Origin: Syntrophales bacterium
GTDB taxonomy: Bacteria > Desulfobacterota > Syntrophia > Syntrophales > UBA2210
Reading direction: 5' to 3'
Assembly (NCBI GenBank): GCA_023230565.1
Contig: JALNXD010000040.1
Span: 1-27,834, forward strand
Length of the DNA: 27,834 nt
Shown here: positions 15,973 through 23,000 of the stretch, piece by piece
Layout: each line of letters opens with the position of its first letter
Numbering within the stretch: position 1 is the stretch's first letter
Notes under the pieces: model-generated
What the model was told of the DNA's origin: nothing
Seen by the model: only the letters and a program-made list of their open reading frames with translations
Database searches by the model: none
Position numbers and translations under genes: made by a program

Positions 15973-16104
15973 AAGAATCTTAAAAGTTACAATCATGTTT
16001 TATTCAACGCACGAAATGACGAACAGGAGCCAAGTAGATTTTTTGCAAAACCATCAATATAGATGGCCGTAGAAGTTTCCTGAACGGACGTTTATGGAAT
16101 CCCG

Positions 16105-17844
16105 ATGAAAAAAACGTCAGAGCAGTCGGAGCAAAACATGAAAGTCTCAGAGATAGGATCGTCCGATTACAATAAAGTTGAAAGAACGTTAAGGGCTCTG
16201 AAGGAGACGCATCAAACCATACTCGAGGGGATAGAGGAAGGGTACGTAGAAGTCGATTTACGGGGTGACGTAGTATTCTGTAACGATTCGTACAGTAAAA
16301 TAATCGGATACCCCATGGAAGGGATTGTCGGCCTCAACTACAGAGAATATATGACGGGCTCGGTAGCCAAACAGGTGTTTGCCGCCTACAACAGAGTATT
16401 TAATACGGGAGTTCCGAACAAGGGATTTAACTATGAGATAATCACCAAAAACGGAGATAAAAGGATAATAGAGAACTCGATATCCTTAATAAAAGATTCA
16501 AAAGGCAGACGGGTAGGTTTTCGGAGCGTCACGCGCGACATAACGGACCGCAAACAAGCGGAGGAAGAACTGGAGCGACACCGGAGCTATCTGCAGGCGA
16601 TATTTGAAAGTGCCAAGGACGCTATAATAACCTTTGATTCCGACAAGATAATAGTTGAAGCGAATACGGCTGCAGAGAACATTTGCTGTTTGGCCGAGAA
16701 GAAAAATATCGGGCAGGCGCTTTCATATTGTTCGACCCACTGTGACAAGACCTGTCTTGATATCATCAAGGAGGCGTTAAGCAACAAGACGGCGATAAAA
16801 GAATGTGAGATACGATGCAACCACTATGAACGTCCTCAGCAGCGGGTGATCATTACCGGTTCAAGGCTTTTGAGTCCCAAGGATGAATTCATGGGGATAG
16901 TAGTATTCGTGCGGGATATCACAAGGCTCACGAATCTAGAAGAGGAACTGCGAGAAAGGCATCATTTTCAGAAGATCTTCGGCAAGAGCGACAAGATGCA
17001 GGATATTTACGAACTGTTAAGCGGTTTGGCTGATCTGGAGACGACAGTTCTGATCACGGGTGAAAGCGGGACGGGGAAATCGCTTGTTGCGAAGGCTCTT
17101 CACTACAGTGGGAACCGTGCATTTAAGCCTGTAATTACGGTAAACTGCTCTGCGTTACCGGAGAGCCTGCTGGAAAGTGAGCTGTTCGGCCATGTAAAAG
17201 GGTCATTTACGGGAGCGATAAAAGACACCCAGGGGCGTTTTCAGACGGCTGCGGGGGGGACAATAATCTTGGATGAGATCGGGGATGTATCTCCGAGGAT
17301 ACAGCTGAAGCTTCTGAGAGTTCTTGAAGAGGAGGAATATGAGCGAGTGGGCGAATCTGTTCCCATGAAGACGAATGTGCGGGTAATTGCCTGCACGAAT
17401 CGGGATTTGAAGGAGAAGGTACGGTTAGGTGAATTCAGGGAGGATCTTTACTATCGTTTGAAAGTGGTTGAAGTTGAAATGCCGTCTTTGCGAGAGAGGA
17501 CCGAAGATATTCCACTGCTGGTCGATCACTTTCTGAGTATTTTCAGCAAAAATTTTTCAAAAAACATTCAAGGGATATCGGATGAAGTCCTCGAGGCATT
17601 TATGAACTACGCCTGGCCGGGCAATATCAGAGAATTGAGGCACAGCATAGAACACGCATTTGTGCTTTGCCACGGTCCTCAAATATATCTTGGTCATTTG
17701 CCTGCTGAAATAAGAGGATGCCACGGCTGCGAAAGGTGGGCAGTCAAAAAACGACCTGCCGATGAGCAGGAAGAAATACTTGCGGTATTACACAAGACGT
17801 ACTGGAACAAAGCAAAAGCAGCCCGCCTGCTTGGAATAGACTGA
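16105..17844 (+). CDS. Sigma54-dependent activator (PAS-PAS-AAA+), HTH cut by an in-frame TGA
   Basis: Bacterial enhancer-binding protein that remodels RNA polymerase-sigma54. Two PAS domains lie at about residues 35-150 and 160-285. The AAA+ domain has Walker A G-E-S-G-T-G-K-S (319-326), the sigma54 loop G-S-F-T-G-A (366-371, Ser in place of the usual Ala) and Walker B Asp390-Glu391. The second PAS holds seven cysteines between 194 and 238, including C-x3-C-x3-C, which suggests metal or redox sensing (inference). The product stops at L-L-G-I-D inside the Fis-type HTH, but the frame after the TGA continues S-T-L-Y-R-K-I-H-K-Y, exactly the missing recognition helix. ATG 16138, with GGAG six bases before it, is an alternative start. 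The probable target is the sigma54 promoter just downstream. Confidence 0.9.
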   Translation: MKKTSEQSEQNMKVSEIGSSDYNKVERTLRALKETHQTILEGIEEGYVEVDLRGDVVFCNDSYSKIIGYPMEGIVGLNYREYMTGSVAKQVFAAYNRVFNTGVPNKGFNYEIITKNGDKRIIENSISLIKDSKGRRVGFRSVTRDITDRKQAEEELERHRSYLQAIFESAKDAIITFDSDKIIVEANTAAENICCLAEKKNIGQALSYCSTHCDKTCLDIIKEALSNKTAIKECEIRCNHYERPQQRVIITGSRLLSPKDEFMGIVVFVRDITRLTNLEEELRERHHFQKIFGKSDKMQDIYELLSGLADLETTVLITGESGTGKSLVAKALHYSGNRAFKPVITVNCSALPESLLESELFGHVKGSFTGAIKDTQGRFQTAAGGTIILDEIGDVSPRIQLKLLRVLEEEEYERVGESVPMKTNVRVIACTNRDLKEKVRLGEFREDLYYRLKVVEVEMPSLRERTEDIPLLVDHFLSIFSKNFSKNIQGISDEVLEAFMNYAWPGNIRELRHSIEHAFVLCHGPQIYLGHLPAEIRGCHGCERWAVKKRPADEQEEILAVLHKTYWNKAKAARLLGID

Positions 17845-17901
17845 AGCACCCTTTACAGAAAAATTCATAAGTACCGCCTTCCGGAGGTGGACAGAATGTA
17901 A
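17842..17901 (+). other. In-frame TGA and the separated C-terminus of the activator HTH
   Basis: The TGA at 17842-17844 interrupts A-R-L-L-G-I-D-[stop]-S-T-L-Y-R-K-I-H-K-Y-R-L-P. Homologues normally have Arg here (…G-x-D/S-R-S/T-T-L-Y/W-R-K), so one C-to-T change of a CGA codon would explain it. Eighteen sense codons follow before TAA at 17899-17901. Without them the protein lacks most of its DNA-recognition helix. Confidence 0.8.
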
Positions 17902-17940
17902 TGCATGCGACAAAACTGTAGCGTAACACTTCTGTAGTAT

Positions 17941-17952
17941 GCAACATGTTGC
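17941..17952. promoter_or_regulatory. Candidate activator-binding palindrome
   Basis: GCAACATGTTGC is an exact 12-bp palindrome centred about 88 bases upstream of the -24 element at 18034. That is a normal distance for a sigma54 upstream activating sequence. Two CTGTAG hexamers lie just before it (about 17909 and 17931). Binding by the neighbouring activator is inferred. Confidence 0.5.
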
Positions 17953-18031
17953 AATTTTTTACGCAAAAGATTGTCATTATCAACTTCTCTTATCAATTAA
18001 GTAAATTCACCTTTTTTTCAGTTCATGATCC

Positions 18032-18048
18032 TTGGCACAAATATTGCG
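18032..18048 (+). promoter_or_regulatory. Sigma54 (-24/-12) promoter
   Basis: TTGGCACAAATATTGCG matches the consensus TGGCAC-N5-TTGC; the invariant GG (18034-18035) and GC (18046-18047) are separated by exactly ten bases. Transcription should start near 18059. It lies between the sigma54 activator gene and the unit 3 operon and points to the latter. Confidence 0.85.
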
Positions 18049-18058
18049 GAAACTGGAT

Positions 18059-18579
18059 GTGTCCCGATATTGATGCAGCTTAATGTATCTTTTTCAGGTT
18101 TTTAGAGTCACTCAATGTAAAGTTCTCTTTTTCTAATACTACAGTAATTTCAGGGAGATTAGAAAAACCTTTAAATGATGATATGCACGATTGTTTCCGG
18201 TTTGCCATTTTCTTGCTACGGCAGTGAGGTGAGTAAACTTCTGCATAAGCGAATGCGAGAGCTCATTGATTTTCCGATTTACAGGCATGAGCATTGCCTG
18301 TTCAGAATTGTGGTTCGGTTCGGCATGCAGCGTCTCGTGAAGCTGTCGCGGCGCACTCGCGCATGGAAGCACAGATACAGCCGGGACGGGCGCTTCGCAT
18401 CGATGGCATTGTATCCGACACACAGCTGATTCGCGGTCAAGATCTCATGCCTGTAAAGACACAAAGAACAAGCATGTGAAAGCTTCGCCTGCTTCCCGTT
18501 ATATGTGCCGGCTCAGCAGGCATAAGAAGCTTTTGGTGAGGCGTCGATCAAAAAGTAATCATGTAAAAGGAGGGGAAAA
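18059..18579 (+). promoter_or_regulatory. Long structured 5' leader of the unit 3 operon
   Basis: About 520 bases separate the predicted start from the first gene. Short frames occur on both strands (for example 18175-18429 plus, 18139-18423 minus), but none has a ribosome site or recognisable product. Stem candidates: ACAGGCA (18281-18287) with TGCCTGT (18295-18301); CATGC (18446-18450) with GCATG (18472-18476); and a long stem at 18479-18533. A second role as a small RNA or riboregulator is possible but unproved. Confidence 0.5.
18479..18533 (+). promoter_or_regulatory. Strong two-part hairpin upstream of the unit 3 binding-protein gene
   Basis: AAAGCTTC-GCCTGC (18479-18492) pairs with GCAGGC (18516-18521) and, after the 4-base bulge ATAA, with GAAGCTTT (18526-18533). 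The 14 pairs and 23-base loop end 46 bases before the ATG at 18580. No U-run follows, so a transcription terminator is unlikely. Confidence 0.65.
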
Positions 18580-19848
18580 ATGAGTAAAAAAATATTTCTT
18601 TTGGTTGTAGCTGTAGCTTTGTTTACGATGGCATGGATTTTACCGTGTCAAGCGGCGAAACCGGTTAGGATCGGTTATATCGGAAATCTGGGCTGGGCGA
18701 TCGCAAAAGACGCGTTTGATGCCGTCGAACTGGCTGTTGAGGAAATTAACAAGACCGGGGGGATTCAGGGAGCAAAAGTTGAAGTTATAAGAGAGGATTC
18801 GCGCGGGCAAACCCCTATGGCAACCGCTGCCTACCGTAAATTGGTGATGACAGAAGGGGCGAAGTTGATCATTGTTGCAGAAGGATCGGAAGTAAATTTT
18901 GCCTGCCAGGAGGCGGGAGCAAGTCTCTATCCTGAATTCCCGCATGTCGCAATGAACAGTTGCACCTCTCATGAAGAACTTGGTGAAAAGGTAAAGAAAA
19001 ATCACGAAAAATATAAGTTCTATTTTCGGCCCTTCTTAAAATCGACTTCCTATTTTGAGTTTATGAAAGAAAATATTATCGCAATGAACCATTTTACGAA
19101 GGCAAAAACAATGGCCTTGATTATTGAGGATGCCCAGTGGACGGAATATTTCAGAAAAGGGCTCCCCGGAAAATATCCGACCTTTAAAGAAATAGTGGAA
19201 GGCACGGGTGTCAAGGTAGTGTACTATGGCGAGACGTCGGTAAGAGAAAAAATGTATCTGCCCATTCTTGACGCGATTGCAGCAACTAATCCTGACTATA
19301 TTTACAATTTGAATGCATATTCGGATGACGTTATTTTCTGTAAACAGTGGGCGTCAAGCGGCGCAAAAGATATTCCTTTTTATAATAACGGAGGAGCTTC
19401 GACGAGTGCCGCTTATTGGGGGATGACCGGTGGAGATGGACTCGGTGTCACCTCAACAGCCTATAATGTAGAGGCAGCCGTAACGCCGAAGACAATTCCG
19501 TATATCAAGGCAATGGATGCCAGAGGTAAAAAAGACGGTCTTAACTGGGTGAGCCACGCCAGCTATGATGCGGTTCATTTATTTAAGACGGCAACGGATA
19601 ATGTCAAAAGCATCGATATAGAAGCAGTCATTAAAGAGCTTGAAACAATGGAAAGCCCTGGTGTTTCGGGTATCGCAAAATTCGACGACACTCACAGTTA
19701 CGTATACGGATATCCCTATGCGACAAGTGTGAGAATACAATTCCAGCATAATAATTCACGTCCCGTTGTATTTCCTTTTGAAGTGGCTGAGAAGACAAAT
19801 CCTGATAAACACTGGGTTCCCGTCACTGAGCTCAGAAAGGGACGCTGA
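18580..19848 (+). CDS. Periplasmic substrate-binding protein, Liv/HAAT ABC transporter unit 3
   Basis: 422-residue type I binding protein. The signal peptide M-S-K-K-I-F-L-L-V-V... ends near C-Q-A-A, and the mature protein begins V-R-I-G-Y-I-G-N-L-G, then A-V-E-L-A-V-E-E-I-N-K-T-G-G. A strong AAGGAGG precedes the ATG. The ligand-loop region (G-N-L-G-W-A-I-A-K-D) differs from the usual L-T-G-x-x-A-x-x-G seen in the other two units, so the ligand probably differs. It is the first gene of the presumed sigma54 operon, which also contains CoA-transferases. Confidence 0.92.
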   Translation: MSKKIFLLVVAVALFTMAWILPCQAAKPVRIGYIGNLGWAIAKDAFDAVELAVEEINKTGGIQGAKVEVIREDSRGQTPMATAAYRKLVMTEGAKLIIVAEGSEVNFACQEAGASLYPEFPHVAMNSCTSHEELGEKVKKNHEKYKFYFRPFLKSTSYFEFMKENIIAMNHFTKAKTMALIIEDAQWTEYFRKGLPGKYPTFKEIVEGTGVKVVYYGETSVREKMYLPILDAIAATNPDYIYNLNAYSDDVIFCKQWASSGAKDIPFYNNGGASTSAAYWGMTGGDGLGVTSTAYNVEAAVTPKTIPYIKAMDARGKKDGLNWVSHASYDAVHLFKTATDNVKSIDIEAVIKELETMESPGVSGIAKFDDTHSYVYGYPYATSVRIQFQHNNSRPVVFPFEVAEKTNPDKHWVPVTELRKGR

Positions 19849-20239
19849 GATCAAAGCCTTGATGCAGTGTATGATCAGAGCGAAATGTGAAGATGAGCTA
19901 ATTTGTGTGAGGTATCGACACAGGTTTACTGTGTCAATACCTCGCGCACAGCAATGCTCCGCACACTCAAAAGCTGAATGTGTTCATCGTTAAAATTGAA
20001 ATCATTTCAGCGGCGCTTCGAAAAATCATGATTTTTTGCCGTGGAGGCCACGCGAGATTTTAACCCGATACTGGCGGTAAGGTCGGGGAAAGGCCGATGT
20101 GAGACTTTTTCATTGAGAGCTCAGTTTCACGCTCTGTTTGGAAAACAGGAGTATCGCCTTGCGGGTAATGGCATGAGAAATCGAGGAAATCAGCAAAGCT
20201 GAAAAGAATAGAAGAGTTAGAAAGGAGCTGGAGCAGGCT
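19849..20239 (+). promoter_or_regulatory. Structured 391-base spacer between binding-protein and permease genes (unit 3)
   Basis: No credible gene is seen here. The spacer is far longer than in units 1 and 2. It holds a strong hairpin at 19905-19949 and an exact 16-bp palindrome AAAAATCATGATTTTT at 20021-20036, flanked by CGGC (20011-20014) and GCCG (20038-20041), which extend the stem. AAAGGAG near 20221 serves the next gene. An internal promoter or attenuator is possible; I see no clear -24/-12 match. Confidence 0.55.
19905..19949 (+). promoter_or_regulatory. Intercistronic RNA hairpin (unit 3)
   Basis: GAGGTAT-C-GACACAG (19909-19923) pairs with CTGTGTC-A-ATACCTC (19929-19943), giving two perfect 7-bp stems around one C-A mismatch and a 5-base loop, with GTG/CAC pairing outside. 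It lacks a U-run. Its position after the binding-protein gene parallels the hairpins in units 1 and 2. Confidence 0.75.
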
Positions 20240-21115
20240 ATGCTTGAAAGTATTCAGTTCGTTATTGTCTACACTTTCATGCTGGGATCCCTCTATCTTT
20301 TGATGTCTCTTGGTTTTTCAATTATTTGCGGGGTCTTGCGTGTCTTCCATATGGGATATGGGATGATTTTTGTCGTTGCGGTATATGTCATGTGGATGCT
20401 GATAAAAGATTTTCATTTCAGTGTAGGATGGGCAATTCTTGGCGTGTTTGTTATTCAAGTTTTGTTTACGCTCATTGTCGTGTATTATCCGATAGTAAGG
20501 CGTTATCTTGACAGAGAGGAGCTCCTCCTTACCTCGTTGATTTTGGTAAGTCTGGCTGTAGAGGAAACGGTTAATTTCTTTTATCCAACGACAGCCGGAG
20601 TGTATATTCCGACGATGATCTTGCCTGGCGCCCTGAAAATAGGCCAGGCTTCCATTCCCTACCAATTGCTGATTGCCAGTATAGTGGCAATTGCCGCTAC
20701 CGCGATTTTCGCTTTTTTCTTGTTAAAAGTAAAAACGGGATTAGTTATCCGCGCGGTCAGCCAGAACATTGAAGGAGCATTGTTAATGGGAGCAAGCGTG
20801 GAAAGAATCTATGCACTGGCCATGATTCTTTCGGTGCTGCCTCCGACTATCTGTATTTTGATTATTGCCCCTGTCTGGTCAATTACGCCTTACCTGGGAA
20901 TGGATCTGATGATGACGGCCATTTTAGTATCGATACTGGGCGGATTAGGAAACATCAGAGGGAGCATACTGGCCAGTTATATTGTAGGTTTTCTTGCTGC
21001 TGCAGTCGCATTCTGGGTTAATCCGAGGCTCATGGGACTGGCGACCTTGATTCTTGTTGCAACCGTGCTGATCTTTCGGCCACAAGGACTCGCCAGAAGC
21101 GAATCTTTATGGTGA
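20240..21115 (+). CDS. LivH-type permease, unit 3
   Basis: 291 residues with about eight hydrophobic segments. The LivH signature is modified: G-F-S-I-I-C-G-V-L-R-V-F-H-M-G-Y-G-M, so the usual N-F-A-H-G is replaced by H-M-G-Y-G. The C-terminal loop motif G-G-L-G-N-I-R-G-S and the end R-P-Q-G-L-A are normal. AAAGGAG lies upstream. This is the most divergent LivH of the three and suits a different cargo. Confidence 0.9.
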   Translation: MLESIQFVIVYTFMLGSLYLLMSLGFSIICGVLRVFHMGYGMIFVVAVYVMWMLIKDFHFSVGWAILGVFVIQVLFTLIVVYYPIVRRYLDREELLLTSLILVSLAVEETVNFFYPTTAGVYIPTMILPGALKIGQASIPYQLLIASIVAIAATAIFAFFLLKVKTGLVIRAVSQNIEGALLMGASVERIYALAMILSVLPPTICILIIAPVWSITPYLGMDLMMTAILVSILGGLGNIRGSILASYIVGFLAAAVAFWVNPRLMGLATLILVATVLIFRPQGLARSESLW

Positions 21116-21122
21116 GGTGATC

Positions 21123-22163
21123 ATGAGATTAGAACATAAAAGATCGCGATTAGTTTTTCATGTGAAGAACTTGAAGTTGGAATGGGCCATTGAGCCCAGA
21201 TACTGGAGAAATCCTTTAATTGCAGTGGCAGGGCTTTTTTTGCTGCCTCTGCTGATTTACAGCAGGCCCGATTATATGACACTGCTGACTACCGCAAATA
21301 TATATGCCGCGATTGCCATCCCTCTGAGCTGGCAAATGGCGGGAACCGGCCGGTTGAACTTCGGACCGCAGTTTTTTGTGGGCATCGGAGGATTCACAGC
21401 GGCTTTGCTCAGCATTCATTGGGGCTGGGGGCCCTGGCAGACTCTGGGAATCGTAATCCTGACGGCTGCATGCTTCGGCATACTTATAAGTCCCCTGACT
21501 GTACTGGCCCAGGGCCTGTATTTTTCCCTGATTACCCTGGTATTGCCCTTGATCTTTCTGGAAATCACCTTTGTTTTTGCGGATGTTTTCAAAGGAGAAG
21601 CCGGCCTGAGCGGGGTTATTAACCTGATCAATCTGGGCAAGATTCGCATCACCTTTCTGGCAGCCTGCTATATTTCTCTGGTGCTGATGATCATCTATCT
21701 CTTTATCGTGGATAAAATCATGCGTTCCAGGATAGGCCTCTATGCGGCGGCTATCAATGATGATGAAGTTGTTGCAGAAACATGCGGTTTGAAGATCGGC
21801 CGGTGGAAAATGATCTGCTTTGTCATCACATCAATGATGATTGCCGTGGGTGGATGGTTTTTTGCCCATTATTATGGGACCTTTGCCGGAACAACATACC
21901 TGCCGCTTAATTTTATGATCAAAATTCTGCTGATAGTATTGATCGGGGGACGCGGAGAGATTTACGGATCAATTGTAGGAGCGTATTTTGTAGCTTTTCT
22001 GGAACAGGCATTAACAGCGTTGGGCCCGGTTCATCACATCATTTTCCCATTGATTTTACTGGCCATGCTGTTTGTCCTTCCGGAAGGTTTATATGGGATC
22101 TACAGGAGGCATAAGTATAGAGAATACTATCCGACCATGAGAGTGAGAAAAAGAAGCATATGA
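21123..22163 (+). CDS. LivM-type permease, unit 3
   Basis: About 346 residues. A basic N-terminal stretch of roughly 30 residues (R-L-E-H-K-R-S-R...) precedes about ten hydrophobic segments. LivM features are recognisable: G-T-G-R-L-N-F-G-P-Q-F-F-V-G-I-G-G, A-A-I-N-D-D-E-V-V-A-E-T-C-G-L and G-G-R-G-E-I-Y-G-S. The core N-F-G-P-Q replaces S-L-G-H-A. GAGGTG before ATG 21123 favours this start over GTG 21117. It starts seven bases after the LivH stop. Confidence 0.9.
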   Translation: MRLEHKRSRLVFHVKNLKLEWAIEPRYWRNPLIAVAGLFLLPLLIYSRPDYMTLLTTANIYAAIAIPLSWQMAGTGRLNFGPQFFVGIGGFTAALLSIHWGWGPWQTLGIVILTAACFGILISPLTVLAQGLYFSLITLVLPLIFLEITFVFADVFKGEAGLSGVINLINLGKIRITFLAACYISLVLMIIYLFIVDKIMRSRIGLYAAAINDDEVVAETCGLKIGRWKMICFVITSMMIAVGGWFFAHYYGTFAGTTYLPLNFMIKILLIVLIGGRGEIYGSIVGAYFVAFLEQALTALGPVHHIIFPLILLAMLFVLPEGLYGIYRRHKYREYYPTMRVRKRSI

Positions 22164-22268
22164 TCAGGGCCTCGCGCAGAAACTGCTGCTGCGGCTAAAC
22201 CGGATATATGAAAAAAGCGGTCGTGCGGGAGCGCATTACTGAAGCGAAGAAGTAGAGGGGAACAGGAT

Positions 22269-23000
22269 ATGCTGCTGAAGATTGAAAATTTGACGAAAAG
22301 ATTCGGAGGAGTGCTGGCGGTTAACGATGTAACGTTATCCATCGCCGAGGATGAAATCGTCGGTTTGATAGGACCCAATGGTGCAGGAAAAACTACCGTA
22401 ATGAATTTGATAAGCGGTTATTATAAGGTAGATTCCGGCCGGATCGAGTTTAAAGGGATCGACATCCAGAACGCCAGGCCATCAACGGTATGCAGGCTCG
22501 GTATCAGCCGTACATTTCAGATTCCTCGTCCTTTTCCTGATTTGACTGCATTGGCCAATGTGGGTGTCGGGGTTCTCTGCGGTAAAGAAAGACCGGACAA
22601 AAGCTACGGGGACAGTCTGCTTGATGCATCGCATTTTCTGGAATTTGTAGGTCTTTTCAGTAAACGGAATGTTCTTGCAAAAGATCTTTCATTATTTGAA
22701 TTGCGGCTTTTGGAGTTGGCACGGGCCCTGGCAACGACACCCAAGTTGATAATGCTGGATGAGGTAATGGCAGGACTCAATCCGGGGGAAGCGTCGCGGG
22801 CCATTAAGCTGGTGCGAAAGGTGGTGGAAGAGTATCGCGTAACGGTTTTTTGGATTGAACATGTAATGAAGGTAGTCATGGAGGCGACAGAGCGAGTTAT
22901 TGTTCTTCACTATGGAAAAAATATTGCTTCAGGACCTCCGAAAGAAATCGTCAATAATCCGGAAATTATAGAAATCTATCTGGGGGAGAAAATTGCTTAA
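22269..23000 (+). CDS. LivG-type ABC ATPase, unit 3, with atypical signature motif
   Basis: 243 residues. Walker A G-P-N-G-A-G-K-T-T, Q-loop region R-T-F-Q-I-P-R and switch E-H-V-M are present. The signature region is L-S-L-F-E-L-R-L-L-E-L-A-R-A-L and Walker B is L-I-M-L-D-E-V-M-A-G-L. Like the unit 2 protein it belongs to the LivG-like group with D-E-V/A instead of D-E-P. It follows a 105-base gap that has no gene. Its end overlaps the next start by eight bases. Confidence 0.92.
   Translation: MLLKIENLTKRFGGVLAVNDVTLSIAEDEIVGLIGPNGAGKTTVMNLISGYYKVDSGRIEFKGIDIQNARPSTVCRLGISRTFQIPRPFPDLTALANVGVGVLCGKERPDKSYGDSLLDASHFLEFVGLFSKRNVLAKDLSLFELRLLELARALATTPKLIMLDEVMAGLNPGEASRAIKLVRKVVEEYRVTVFWIEHVMKVVMEATERVIVLHYGKNIASGPPKEIVNNPEIIEIYLGEKIA

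Larger units (their letters stand above)
15642..16104. other. Intergenic region with repeated TAATTGA(A) motifs; no gene seen
   Basis: This 463-base gap carries no convincing coding frame. The core octamer TAATTGAA or its reverse TTCAATTA occurs at 15781-15788, 15858-15865, 15886-15893 and 15929-15936; TAATTGA without the last A occurs at 15814-15820. An 8-bp inverted repeat, TTTTCAGC (15691-15698) with GCTGAAAA (15726-15733), lies nearer the upstream gene and may be part of a weak terminator. The region separates the unit 2 operon from the sigma54 activator and probably holds the activator's promoter, which I cannot place. Confidence 0.6.

Noticed and set aside
17842..17844. TGA as a selenocysteine codon
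   Set aside because: The position is normally Arg in the Fis-type HTH and has no redox role; no convincing SECIS hairpin was noticed just after it. A nonsense change or base error is simpler.
18175..18429. 84-codon plus-strand frame in the sigma54 leader, with overlapping frames on both strands
   Set aside because: No ribosome site, no recognisable motif, and several frames are equally open; more likely RNA structure or decayed DNA.
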